The position numbers were made by a program, and so were the translations under genes. The notes below the pieces were generated by a model. The model searched no databases and had not been told where the DNA came from. It worked only from the letters and a program-made list of their open reading frames with translations. Positions 1 to 6,481 of a DNA stretch of 64,000 nt are shown piece after piece. This stretch comes from a virus: positions 62,001 through 126,000 of the IMG/VR virus record IMGVR_UViG_3300023174_000057; one strand, 5' to 3'. Numbering within the stretch: the stretch's first letter is position 1; each line of letters begins with the position of its first letter.

Positions 1-384
1 GCTCTTGTCTGCGACGAGTGCTACGACGGGCTGGAGCGCGCCGCGCAGTGTCCCGCGTTTGAATGCGCCCACACCAAGGACGGGGTGAAGGCCGACTTCA
101 CCGATTTCTTGCGGGGGTCCGACGTGGCGACCATCGCCGCCCAGTACCCGGACCTCGCGGCCCTTCTCTGGACGCTGGACGACGCCGACCCCGTACCCAT
201 CGACGTGGGCACGGACCCCGACCCGCCGAAAGCCCCGGAACCCCCCGCCCCTCCGTACCAGATCCTCTACCTGCACCAAGATGGTGGCGCGGTCCCCGTC
301 CCGATCATCCCCAACACCTTCCACCGGGCCGTGGTCCACAACCCGGTCACCTTCACGCTTCCCGCCGTCGAGGGTGACAAGTGA
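1..384 (+). CDS. Hypothetical protein, 5' end cut by window edge
   Basis: The reading frame is open from the first base, so the gene starts outside the window. The visible part begins with a Cys-rich stretch (CDECYDG, then a second Cys pair within about 15 residues), which suggests a small zinc-binding segment. A Pro-rich linker and a beta-rich tail follow. The stop overlaps the GTG start of the next gene, indicating translational coupling. An internal ATG at 85 gives a 99-residue product, but the Cys-rich lead argues for the longer form. No family is recognised. Confidence 0.6.
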   Translation, partial: ALVCDECYDGLERAAQCPAFECAHTKDGVKADFTDFLRGSDVATIAAQYPDLAALLWTLDDADPVPIDVGTDPDPPKAPEPPAPPYQILYLHQDGGAVPVPIIPNTFHRAVVHNPVTFTLPAVEGDK

Positions 385-872
385 GCCTCCTCCAATCGGT
401 CAAGATGACGGGGGCGGCAAAGGGCGTCCCGCTGTTCGTCGAGGTGCCCGTCCACCCGGAGACCTCCCCCTACCTCGTGACGAGCAACAAGGGGCTGCTG
501 TGGATCGACAGCAGCTTCAACGGGGTCTTGCGATCCGCCGTGCTGCGCTCGCCGTGGTCCACCGTCGCGGGCGACACCTCTGCGGCGGTGGTACGGGCCA
601 TCCGTCAGCGGGGCACAGAACTGTCGTGGGGCAACGCCTTCCCGTTCACCGACGCGGGGGTGCGCGCGGCCCGTGAGTACCTCAAGACCTACGATCTCAA
701 CGAGTGTGACCTACTTCACCGACCAGCGGCACCGTGGGTTCCCGAAGGCTGCGCCGTGCTGGTCCCGAAGGACCGTTCGTACCTTGGCATCGTCGGTGAG
801 CTTGGGGAGGGCGCGCACACCGTGGTGATACACAACCCATCGCGCGGGATGGCCGTGCTGGGTGCGTGGTGA
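381..872 (+). CDS. Hypothetical protein (163 aa)
   Basis: The GTG start overlaps the stop of the preceding gene. The protein is compact and mixed alpha/beta with no transmembrane segment; I recognise no family. Its residues around PWSTVAGDTSAAVVRA recur as a short degraded fragment at 1529-1579, so part of this gene, or of a relative, was copied downstream. Confidence 0.65.
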   Translation: MSLLQSVKMTGAAKGVPLFVEVPVHPETSPYLVTSNKGLLWIDSSFNGVLRSAVLRSPWSTVAGDTSAAVVRAIRQRGTELSWGNAFPFTDAGVRAAREYLKTYDLNECDLLHRPAAPWVPEGCAVLVPKDRSYLGIVGELGEGAHTVVIHNPSRGMAVLGAW

Positions 873-902
873 CGTTCTTTTGGCTATTCCCTTCCTACGC
901 CC

Positions 903-1526
903 ATGGACACCCTGCGATCCAAGGTAATCCGGTTGGCCCACGAGAACCCAGAACTACGTCCTCACCTTCTCCCTCTTCTCAAGACGGCCAGTAGATCCTT
1001 GGATCAACTGCGGGCGGACTTGGAAAAGGTGAGTCAGGTTTCGTTCGCTCGGAACGTGCAAAACAATCGCCGCTACACCCCGGAGCAGAAGGCGAAGGCG
1101 GTGGAGAAGGCCGATGCCATTCTTCAGTCCGGGGAGGTGGACTACCTCCTCAAGATTTCCAACCGTGATACGGACCGCTTGACGGACATCTTGACCTTGA
1201 TCCGTTCGGGGGGGCCGAGGATCGGCACGGCGCATAGCAAGGCTGAAGATGACGCCGAGCGATACGTCCGCGAATTGGAGTTCTTGTCCAAGTTCAGCAC
1301 CCTTCCCGAGATGGTCCCCGTGGACCGTCAATTGATGACGGGCAAGTTCCACACGCGGGATTTCGGGGGTCTGGATACGCTGGCTCAACGGATTCAGTCG
1401 GTCAACACCGAGAATCAACTCAGCCGCGAAGATTCCGAGAGGCTCTTGGCCGAATGGCGTTCCCGCACCTTCGGTCCCGACAGGGGCAGCGACCCCCTCA
1501 ATTTCGGGGATCGTTACCGGGATTGA
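903..1526 (+). CDS. LRSKVIRLAH-motif protein (207 aa)
   Basis: This is the first of five proteins that open with the same roughly 25-residue segment (here LRSKVIRLAHENPELRPHLL). The rest is charged and helix-rich with no recognised enzyme motif and is not alike between members. The N-terminal block therefore looks like a detachable module: a tag, a targeting segment or a processed propeptide. The ATG is chosen because the motif starts three residues after it, as in the other members. The downstream gap holds a degraded gene fragment. Confidence 0.7.
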   Translation: MDTLRSKVIRLAHENPELRPHLLPLLKTASRSLDQLRADLEKVSQVSFARNVQNNRRYTPEQKAKAVEKADAILQSGEVDYLLKISNRDTDRLTDILTLIRSGGPRIGTAHSKAEDDAERYVRELEFLSKFSTLPEMVPVDRQLMTGKFHTRDFGGLDTLAQRIQSVNTENQLSREDSERLLAEWRSRTFGPDRGSDPLNFGDRYRD

Positions 1527-1528
1527 TG

Positions 1529-1579
1529 CCGTGGTCCACCGTCGCGCGGGACACCTCCGCTGATGTCGTGCGGGCGTAA
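1529..1579 (+). pseudogene. Fragment related to the gene at 381-872
   Basis: Read in frame this gives PWSTVARDTSADVVRA and a stop. It matches residues of the 381-872 product at 552-599 with few changes. It has no start and is only 17 codons long. Its stop codon is part of the GGGCGTAA element that precedes the TOPRIM gene. Confidence 0.6.
1572..1579 (+). promoter_or_regulatory. Class I start-proximal element GGGCGTAA
   Basis: GGGCGTAACGT lies just before the GTG at 1588, giving a TAACGT hexamer that ends five bases before the start codon. Eleven copies of GGGCGTAA sit at starts in this window. The spacing suits a -10-like element of a leaderless transcript (inference). Confidence 0.5.
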
Positions 1580-1587
1580 CGTCCCCC

Positions 1588-2310
1588 GTGAACTCCCCCA
1601 TCGGTGAGTGGCTGGAAGCCCATCTCACCACCCTCCCCCTCTCCGAAGACTGCGAAGGCTACCTGCTGGGGCGAGGCGCGAGCCCCGACACCATCGAGCG
1701 GTTGGGCATCCGCGAGTGGGAGCCAGCATCTACCCCCGCTCCCAGCGAGCACTTCACGTCCCGCTACGGTCGGCACGGCGAGAAGCTGACCGAGATGGTC
1801 ACGATCCCCCTGCGTGGCCCCACGGGCACGCTCACGGGGATCGAAGCCCGTTCGTGGCACGAGAAGCGGGTGACGGACTTCCGGGTACCCGAGGCCGAGT
1901 GGAACCCCGTCGCTCTCGGCCTACCGAGGGCGGCGGAAGCCATGTGGGCGGGCGGGTCCGTGTGGGTGGTCGAGGGCGTGTACGACCTGTGCGCCTTGGA
2001 TTGGTGCATCCCCAAGACCGACGCGGTGATCTCGACCCTGCGAGCGGGTCTGGGCAAAGACGTGCTGGAGTTCTTGGCCCGGTTCTGCACCAACACCGTG
2101 TACATGGTGTACGACAACGACGAGACGGGACGCAAAGCCACCCACGGCTGGAAAGACCCCGCCACGGGGAAGTACCGCCCCGGCGCTCTCGACCTCCTCA
2201 AGCGGTCGGGCGTCCGTGCCGTGGACTACCGCTACCGGGGGAAGGACCCCGGCGAGGTGTGGCGGGCCGGGGGACTTGCCAAGTTACGGGAGACGTTCAC
2301 CGGGCTATAG
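1588..2310 (+). CDS. TOPRIM-domain primase-like protein
   Basis: The 240-residue protein resembles the TOPRIM part of DnaG-type primases or primase-helicases. The TOPRIM glutamate lies in VWVVEGVYDL (about residue 130) and the Asp pair in VYMVYDNDETG (about residue 175). These motifs bind the catalytic metal in primases, topoisomerases and related nucleases. No N-terminal CHC2 zinc finger and no helicase domain are visible, so it is a stand-alone unit, shorter than full DnaG. It likely acts in phage DNA replication. The GTG start is favoured by the class I element upstream. Confidence 0.75.
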   Translation: MNSPIGEWLEAHLTTLPLSEDCEGYLLGRGASPDTIERLGIREWEPASTPAPSEHFTSRYGRHGEKLTEMVTIPLRGPTGTLTGIEARSWHEKRVTDFRVPEAEWNPVALGLPRAAEAMWAGGSVWVVEGVYDLCALDWCIPKTDAVISTLRAGLGKDVLEFLARFCTNTVYMVYDNDETGRKATHGWKDPATGKYRPGALDLLKRSGVRAVDYRYRGKDPGEVWRAGGLAKLRETFTGL

Positions 2311-2336
2311 GCAAGGCAGGGATGAGGTCTACCACC

Positions 2337-2792
2337 ATGTCCAACGATCTTCGTTCCAAGGTTATCCGTCTGGCACACCAGAACCCGGCCCTTCGCCCAC
2401 ACCTTCTGCCCCTCCTCAAGGGTGGTAACAAGGTCGCATCCGCCGAGAGCGACTTCATCGACGGGTACATCGAAGGTCTGTTGCATACGTCCGACGACGA
2501 GGATGGTCGGCCTCTCAACCGCAGCTACAACGCCCGTGACCTTGACTCTGCATCTCTCCACAACATTCAGCAGCGGTGTCGGAAGTTCCTGTCCATGCCG
2601 GGTGTCGAGGAACTGATTGATGGTCGCGAGGAAGAAGCCGGGACAGACTTCTGGCTCACTCACAACGGCCACGGGGCTGGGTTCTGGGACGGGGATTGGG
2701 AGGATGACGCCGGGAAGATCCTCACGGCTGCTTCCAAGAAGTTTTCCGAGAGCTACGTCTACGTTGAAGACGGATCAGTCTTCGTAGACTGA
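2337..2792 (+). CDS. LRSKVIRLAH-motif protein (151 aa)
   Basis: It opens with LRSKVIRLAHQNPALRPHLL, nearly identical to the starts at 903 and 61989. It is followed by KVAS and an acidic, aromatic-rich domain without a recognised fold. The ATG at 2337 is chosen because it places the motif at the N-terminus; an in-frame ATG at 2322 would add five residues. The gene sits between the primase and the transglycosylase-like gene. Confidence 0.7.
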   Translation: MSNDLRSKVIRLAHQNPALRPHLLPLLKGGNKVASAESDFIDGYIEGLLHTSDDEDGRPLNRSYNARDLDSASLHNIQQRCRKFLSMPGVEELIDGREEEAGTDFWLTHNGHGAGFWDGDWEDDAGKILTAASKKFSESYVYVEDGSVFVD

Positions 2793-2800
2793 CACTCTGC

Positions 2801-2808
2801 GGGCGTAA
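2801..2808 (+). promoter_or_regulatory. Class I start-proximal element GGGCGTAA
   Basis: The element lies in a perfect inverted repeat (GCGGGC at 2799-2804, GCCCGC at 2811-2816) whose loop contains GTAATA. The ATG of the transglycosylase-like gene follows directly at 2817. Confidence 0.5.
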
Positions 2809-2816
2809 TAGCCCGC

Positions 2817-3290
2817 ATGAGCCCCGAAGCTATCGTCATCGCCATCCTCGCCCTGTTCCCCCACATGAGCGGGAACAACCGCCGCTGCATCGAGACGCAG
2901 CAAGACCGCATCGTCCAACAGCTTCGTGAGGTATCCCAGCCCTACGAGCCCGGTGCGCCTGTCCCCCCGGTGGAGCTCACCGCTGCCGTTGCCTTCGCGG
3001 AGACGCACCTTGGGTGCGACATCCACGAAGGGGGCAACTGGGGTGCGCCCATCGACCCGCAGCACCGTCACACCGCCGGGACGCATATGCACGCCGTTCG
3101 TGCCCTCTCCCGCGGCTACCAGCAGTGCGGGGATTGGGACGGGGCCATCATGCGGTTCCGCACCGGGCTGTGTAACCCCCGGCGCAGCCCGTCGGAGCGG
3201 GTCCGCCAGCAGGGGGCGCACTACCTACGGGTGATCCACCGCATCGTGGAGCGGGTTCGTCGGCACGCCGAAGAAGTACACGGCGAATGA
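2817..3290 (+). CDS. Lytic-transglycosylase-like protein
   Basis: The 157-residue product has the layout of a small SLT/lysozyme-like fold. A Glu in FAETHLG (about residue 62) could be the catalytic acid, and a later block with ALSRGYQQC and RFRTGLC recalls the GYNxG region of transglycosylases. Four Cys residues, three near these blocks, could form disulfides, which fits an exported or virion-borne muralytic enzyme. The first residues are hydrophobic (AIVIAILALF), a possible short signal or anchor. It may degrade peptidoglycan at entry or lysis. The assignment rests on motif spacing only. Confidence 0.5.
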   Translation: MSPEAIVIAILALFPHMSGNNRRCIETQQDRIVQQLREVSQPYEPGAPVPPVELTAAVAFAETHLGCDIHEGGNWGAPIDPQHRHTAGTHMHAVRALSRGYQQCGDWDGAIMRFRTGLCNPRRSPSERVRQQGAHYLRVIHRIVERVRRHAEEVHGE

Positions 3291-3317
3291 TCTGTGAGGA
3301 GAGCGATTGGGAGCCGA

Positions 3318-3476
3318 ATGAAGACGCTTGGCTCCGCCCCCTTCGTGGTGGGCGGGTGGTACGGCTTCGATTCAAGGGCGGGTACCGCCGCCCGTTCGGT
3401 TGGGAACATCCCCTCTGGGCGGGGGAGCGATCTCGGTTTTCGGTGCTCTCTGCCCGCCCGTCCGCCACGGGCGTAA
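3318..3476 (+). CDS. Array unit 0: divergent FGE-like mini-protein (52 aa)
   Basis: The product contains VGGWYGFDS and ends DLGFRCSLPARPPRA, the same frame of conserved Trp, Gly and GFRC residues as the following units but with many more differences. The ATG is placed by analogy with the other heads; there is no clear ribosome-binding site. Its last bases (CCACGGGCGTAA) are identical to those of unit 6, so the two ends of the array share a terminus. It may be the oldest, degraded member. Confidence 0.55.
   Translation: MKTLGSAPFVVGGWYGFDSRAGTAARSVGNIPSGRGSDLGFRCSLPARPPRA
3469..3476 (+). promoter_or_regulatory. Class I start-proximal element before array unit 1
   Basis: GGGCGTAAGTA lies in ACGGG...CCCGT, an inverted repeat. 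The ATG of unit 1 is at 3485. The TAA is also the stop of unit 0. Units 1-6 could be expressed as one message from here (inference). Confidence 0.5.
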
Positions 3477-3484
3477 GTACCCGT

Positions 3485-3667
3485 ATGAACCCCCCTACCA
3501 AGCCCAAGCCCACGGACACCCGTTACCTCGTCGTTAGCGGCGGCGGTTGGGACAGCTTCGTTCCGTCTTGGGTGCCCGTCGCGTCTCGCGGCTCGAACGT
3601 GCCTGCGAACCGTTACTTCAGCTTGGGGTTTCGGTGCGCGTTGCGGGGAAGGGAACCCCGAGTATGA
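3485..3667 (+). CDS. Array unit 1: FGE/C-type-lectin-like mini-protein (60 aa)
   Basis: The head MNPPTKPKPTDTRYL is followed by the core GGGWDSFVPSW, ASRGSNVPANRYFSLGFRCAL and the tail RGREPRV. The three codons after the core Trp are GAC AGC TTC, and the three after the later Arg are TAC TTC AGC. All end in C, as expected if A residues of AAC codons were randomised. The stop overlaps the next ATG (ATGA). Confidence 0.8.
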   Translation: MNPPTKPKPTDTRYLVVSGGGWDSFVPSWVPVASRGSNVPANRYFSLGFRCALRGREPRV

Positions 3668-3834
3668 ACCCCCCCACCACCAAGCCCACCGACACCGTCT
3701 TTCGCGGCGGCTGTTGGAACTTCAGCGGACCGTCGTGGGTGCGCGCCGCGTCTCGCAACGCGCTCGTGCCTGCTTACCGTGGCAGCGCCTTGGGGTTTCG
3801 GTGCGCGTTGCGGGGAAGGGAACCCCGAACGTGA
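3664..3834 (+). CDS. Array unit 2: FGE/C-type-lectin-like mini-protein (56 aa)
   Basis: Same layout as unit 1 with core RGGCWNFSGPSW and AASRNALVPAYRGSALGF. The variable codons are AAC TTC AGC after Trp and GGC AGC GCC after the late Arg. The start overlaps the stop of unit 1 and the stop overlaps the GTG of unit 3, so translation is coupled along the array. Confidence 0.8.
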   Translation: MNPPTTKPTDTVFRGGCWNFSGPSWVRAASRNALVPAYRGSALGFRCALRGREPRT

Positions 3835-4004
3835 AGCCCACCACCAAGCCCACCGCCGACACCCGTTACCTCGTCATCCGCGGCGGCAGTTGGAACATCC
3901 CGTGGTGGGTGAGCGCCGCGTCTCGCGGCACGCGCGTGCCTGCGTTCCGTGTCTACCTCATCGGGTTTCGGTGCGCGTTGCGGGGAAGGGAACCCCGAGT
4001 ATGA
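3831..4004 (+). CDS. Array unit 3: FGE/C-type-lectin-like mini-protein (57 aa)
   Basis: It starts with GTG in a GTGA overlap. The core RGGSWNIPWWVSAASR is one codon shorter after Trp than its neighbours, a small deletion. Variable codons include AAC ATC, GGC ACG CGC and GTC TAC CTC ATC. The constant tail GFRCALRGREPRV is intact. Confidence 0.8.
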   Translation: MKPTTKPTADTRYLVIRGGSWNIPWWVSAASRGTRVPAFRVYLIGFRCALRGREPRV

Positions 4005-4180
4005 ACCCCCCCACCACCAAGCCCTCCGACACCCTCCTCCGCGTCTTTCGAGGCGGCAGTTGGCTCCACAGCGTACCGTCGAGGGGGCGCGCCGCGTCTC
4101 GCGACACGGACGTGCCTGCGTACCGTCTCAACTACCTCGGTTTTCGGTGCGCCCTTCGGGGAAGGGAACCCCGAGTATGA
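4001..4180 (+). CDS. Array unit 4: FGE/C-type-lectin-like mini-protein (59 aa)
   Basis: The core is RGGSWLHSVPSRGRAASR and then DTDVPAYRLNYLGFRCAL. Variable codons after Trp are CTC CAC AGC; after SR they are GAC ACG GAC; after the late Arg, CTC AAC TAC CTC. The usual Trp-Val of SWV is replaced by Arg-Gly, a change outside the adenine rule. Confidence 0.8.
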   Translation: MNPPTTKPSDTLLRVFRGGSWLHSVPSRGRAASRDTDVPAYRLNYLGFRCALRGREPRV

Positions 4181-4353
4181 ACCCTCCTACCAAGCCCTCC
4201 GACACCCGTCTCCGCGTCTACCGCGGCGGCGGTTGGAGCTTCAACGTGCCGTCGTGGGTGCGCGCCGCGTCTCGCAACGCGAACGGGCCTGCGTACCGTG
4301 GCAGCTTCATCGGGTTCCGGTGCGCGTTGCGGGCGAGGGAACCCCGAGTATGA
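4177..4353 (+). CDS. Array unit 5: FGE/C-type-lectin-like mini-protein (58 aa)
   Basis: The core is RGGGWSFNVPSWVRAASR, then NANGPAYRGSFIGFRCAL. Variable codons are AGC TTC AAC, AAC GCG AAC GGG and GGC AGC TTC ATC. The tail reads RAREPRV instead of RGREPRV. ATGA overlaps join it to both neighbours. Confidence 0.8.
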   Translation: MNPPTKPSDTRLRVYRGGGWSFNVPSWVRAASRNANGPAYRGSFIGFRCALRAREPRV

Positions 4354-4556
4354 AGCCCCCTACCAAGCCCAAGCCCAAGCCCAAGCCCAAGCCCAAGCCC
4401 ACGGACACCCGTCTCCGCGTCTTCCGCGGCGGCAGTTGGATCAGCGACGTACCGTCGTGGGTGCGCGCCGCGTCTCGCAACGCGGACGAGCCTGCGTACC
4501 GTAACATCAACTTGGGGTTTCGGTGCGCGCTGCGGGGAAGGGAACCACGGGCGTAA
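4350..4556 (+). CDS. Array unit 6: FGE/C-type-lectin-like mini-protein (68 aa)
   Basis: The head is longer because the hexamer AAGCCC is repeated six times (4365-4400), adding Lys-Pro pairs in frame. The core is RGGSWISDVPSWVRAASR, then NADEPAYRNINLGFRCAL. Variable codons are ATC AGC GAC, AAC GCG GAC GAG and AAC ATC AAC, the most adenine-rich set in the array and so perhaps the least mutated copy. It ends REPRA with the class I element as its stop. Confidence 0.8.
   Translation: MKPPTKPKPKPKPKPKPTDTRLRVFRGGSWISDVPSWVRAASRNADEPAYRNINLGFRCALRGREPRA
4365..4400 (+). repeat. Hexanucleotide repeat (AAGCCC)x6 in array unit 6
   Basis: Six perfect AAGCCC units encode (Lys-Pro)6 in the head of unit 6. 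Unit 1 has two units and the other heads one or none. The difference suggests replication slippage that keeps the reading frame. Confidence 0.9.
4549..4556 (+). promoter_or_regulatory. Class I start-proximal element GGGCGTAA
   Basis: CCACGGGCGTAAGTACC is the same string as at the end of array unit 0. It provides the stop of unit 6 and lies nine bases before the ATG at 4565. Confidence 0.5.
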
Positions 4557-4564
4557 GTACCTAT

Positions 4565-4984
4565 ATGGACGACGACACACTCAAGCAGTTCCTCCGATGG
4601 CGCGGTGTCCGCAACCCATGCCCCAAGTGCAGTGGTCGCGGCTGCTACCCGTACAGCAGCGGGGCGACGTGGCGGGGAGGGATGGGCACGGCGTCGATGG
4701 CTTGGGACGTGTGCGACGTGTGCTGGGGCACGGGCGACGAGCACCGTCACGGCGTGGACCTCCGCAAGCAGCGGGACGAGTTCAACGCCACCGTGGCCTT
4801 GGAAGCCGGGAAGCACCTTTCCCTAGCCGTGGGCGGTATCACCGTAACGCGCCCTGCCATCGAGGCCATCGCGGACGAACTGGACCGCCTTGCACGGGGC
4901 CGGAAGGACCGCCCCCGGCACTTTTACACGTTGGTGGGCTACCTCGCGGACAAGGTGCGGGACATGGCGAAGGTGCCGACGTGA
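4565..4984 (+). CDS. DnaJ-type zinc-finger-like small protein (139 aa)
   Basis: Two Cys clusters, CPKCSGRGC and CDVCWGTG, match the CxxCxGxG repeats of the DnaJ cysteine-rich region and probably bind one zinc ion. There is no J domain, so it is not a full co-chaperone. The remainder is helical. The ATG at 4565 is chosen because it follows the class I element. The stop overlaps the next GTG start. Confidence 0.6.
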   Translation: MDDDTLKQFLRWRGVRNPCPKCSGRGCYPYSSGATWRGGMGTASMAWDVCDVCWGTGDEHRHGVDLRKQRDEFNATVALEAGKHLSLAVGGITVTRPAIEAIADELDRLARGRKDRPRHFYTLVGYLADKVRDMAKVPT

Positions 4985-5199
4985 GCGAGCCCCGGTACGA
5001 GTATGTGAACGTTGGGGTCTCGACGGGCCACCGTTGCGATTTCTGCGGAGAAGAGATACGGGACCCAAGTTGGGGTCTGCGCCGCGTGTGCAGCCTCCCC
5101 CCGGAGCACAAGGGGCACCCGTTGGGGCCGTGCCCCATGACGTGCGTGCAGACGTATGCGTGCCGCTCTTGTGCGCTGGCGGCGGGAAAGCATCCCTAG
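4981..5199 (+). CDS. Small Cys-rich (zinc-finger-like) protein (72 aa)
   Basis: A GTG start overlaps the previous stop (GTGA). The product carries CDFCGEE, then further Cys residues and a final CRSCALAAGKHP, spaced as two possible zinc knuckles. It may be a nucleic-acid-binding or protein-binding adaptor; no family is recognised. Confidence 0.5.
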   Translation: MSEPRYEYVNVGVSTGHRCDFCGEEIRDPSWGLRRVCSLPPEHKGHPLGPCPMTCVQTYACRSCALAAGKHP

Positions 5200-5201
5200 T
5201 C

Positions 5202-5414
5202 GTGAACGGCGACAACGAAGCGGCCTACCGCGCCGAGATCGCGGGTGCCCGGAAGGCCCTCGCCGCCGTGGTCGCGATGCTGGAGTCCTGCAACGACCGT
5301 ATCGTGCCCATCGGGTGGGACAGGACGGCATGGGAAGGTTTCTGCCTTCACCGCTACAATGCGGCTGACGACGTGCGGGCGATGAAGCCCGAGGACATTC
5401 TGACGGAACGCTGA
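5202..5414 (+). CDS. Hypothetical small protein (70 aa)
   Basis: The GTG start lies two bases after the previous stop. The protein is helical and acidic, with an Ala-rich first half (ARKALAAVVAML) and no metal or enzyme motif. The next gene follows after about 15 bases containing AAGGACAG, a plausible ribosome-binding site. Function unknown. Confidence 0.5.
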   Translation: MNGDNEAAYRAEIAGARKALAAVVAMLESCNDRIVPIGWDRTAWEGFCLHRYNAADDVRAMKPEDILTER

Positions 5415-5428
5415 AAGGACAGACGACG

Positions 5429-5917
5429 ATGGCAACGGATACATGGGAAGCTGGCAAGGACGTGTGGGAGCTCGTGCAGCACCACATCTCTCACAATCAC
5501 CCCAACCTCGCGCTGGTGGACAAGGAGATCGCCGTGATCTTCCGGGGCAAGGCTAGCAAGTCGGGCGGGCAGGTGGTGCTGGGCAAGTCCCGCAAGGCCA
5601 GCGCCCTGTTCAAGGTGCTGGGCAAGGCGGACTACAAGTTCATCTTGGAGATCGCCGGGGACGAGTGGGGCAAGCTGGGCAACGAGCAGCGCAGCGCCCT
5701 GATCGACCACCTCCTGTGCGCGTGCAAGGTGGAGGAGGACGAGAAGACGGGCGACCTCAAGTTCTCTATCGCCTCGCCCGAGGTGAGCTTCTTCTGGGAC
5801 GAGCTCAAGCGCCACGGTGATTGGCGTCCGCGCCCGCAGCAGGAAGCGGGCGACAGCACCAACGTCGAAGGGGTGCTGGGCATGATGGGCGGGGACAAGG
5901 CCGACGACGAAGCCTAG
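5429..5917 (+). CDS. Phage putative metallopeptidase-like protein, motif degenerate
   Basis: The 162-residue product resembles the phage putative-metallopeptidase family: 'DKEIAVIF', a Gly/Lys strand, 'YKFILEIAGDEWGKL' and an alpha-helix with a zincin-like site. In family members that helix reads DHELCH or HELLH; here it reads IDHLLCAC, so the catalytic Glu and the second His are missing. It is therefore probably inactive as a protease, or has become a binding protein. The C-terminal tail is acidic. A large stem-loop follows the stop. Confidence 0.55.
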   Translation: MATDTWEAGKDVWELVQHHISHNHPNLALVDKEIAVIFRGKASKSGGQVVLGKSRKASALFKVLGKADYKFILEIAGDEWGKLGNEQRSALIDHLLCACKVEEDEKTGDLKFSIASPEVSFFWDELKRHGDWRPRPQQEAGDSTNVEGVLGMMGGDKADDEA

Positions 5918-5924
5918 CCCCCCC

Positions 5925-5966
5925 CGGTAGGGCACCTATCCCCCACCGGGGGTAGGAGCCCTACCG
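5925..5966 (+). promoter_or_regulatory. Class II stem-loop before the gene at 5966
   Basis: An outer inverted repeat CGGTAGGGC (5925-5933) / GCCCTACCG (5958-5966) encloses an inner one, CCTATCCCCC / GGGGGTAGG. The whole forms a long hairpin whose last base is the first base of the GTG start codon. It is the clearest example of the CCTATC...GGTAGG class. It may be a promoter with a stem-loop, or a terminator-like boundary with a start-masking role (inference). Confidence 0.6.
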
Positions 5967-6472
5967 TGACGTCTCTCCGTTCCAGCGTCATCCGCCTCGC
6001 CCACGCACAACCGGCCCTGCGCCCGCACCTCCTACCCCTCCTCAAGACGGCAGACGACGACGGCGACTACACCGACGAGGAGTACGCCTTCCTCCTGTGG
6101 ACGCGGAAGTACGAGCGCCGACAAGAGGCCGTGCTTCGCAAGTGGGAGGACAAGTACGAGCGGGAACTGAACGCCGTGGGTGACGGGTTGATCGCTGACC
6201 TCGAAGCCCTCAAGGCGCTGGTGCGCTTCTGGTTCTGGCAGCGCAAGGGCAACTACCGGGACACCCCCGGCGAGGAGGCCCCCAACTTCAAGGGGGCCGT
6301 GGACGCGATGTTCCACCGCCGCCGCAAGGCCCTTGTGGAAGTGAAGGACATCACGGATCGCATGGTCGCACGGGTCGCGGCGATCTCGGGTTCCGCCCTC
6401 TTTGGGGACGACTTCCTTGATGACCTGAACCGATTGGTGTCCGAGTACGAGCGGGAGTTCCAATCCCGGTAG
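5966..6472 (+). CDS. LRSxVIRLAH-motif protein (168 aa)
   Basis: It begins LRSSVIRLAHAQPALRPHLL, the third member of the N-terminal-motif set. The remainder is strongly charged and mostly helical, with a coiled-coil-like segment of Glu/Arg/Lys. No enzyme motif is visible. The GTG start is fixed by the stem-loop immediately upstream and by the motif position. Confidence 0.65.
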   Translation: MTSLRSSVIRLAHAQPALRPHLLPLLKTADDDGDYTDEEYAFLLWTRKYERRQEAVLRKWEDKYERELNAVGDGLIADLEALKALVRFWFWQRKGNYRDTPGEEAPNFKGAVDAMFHRRRKALVEVKDITDRMVARVAAISGSALFGDDFLDDLNRLVSEYEREFQSR

Positions 6473-6481
6473 CGTCTGCCC

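Larger units (their letters stand above)
3318..4556 (+). repeat. Tandem array of seven FGE/C-type-lectin-like mini-genes
   Basis: Seven consecutive units of about 160-207 bases each encode one complete mini-protein. Units 1-6 are joined by ATGA or GTGA stop-start overlaps; unit 0 is more divergent and separated by a class I element. Each unit has a short Pro/Lys/Thr head and then the RGGSW...AASR...GFRCA core known from the C-terminus of formylglycine-generating-enzyme/C-type-lectin folds. Between constant blocks the codons vary, mostly as NNC. Units 1-4 end in a small inverted repeat CGGGG-AAGGGAA-CCCCG. See the first finding. Confidence 0.9.

Noticed and set aside
3485-4556. CRISPR-like array
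   Set aside because: Units are coding, 171-207 bases long and overlap in frame; no short palindromic repeats with unique spacers.
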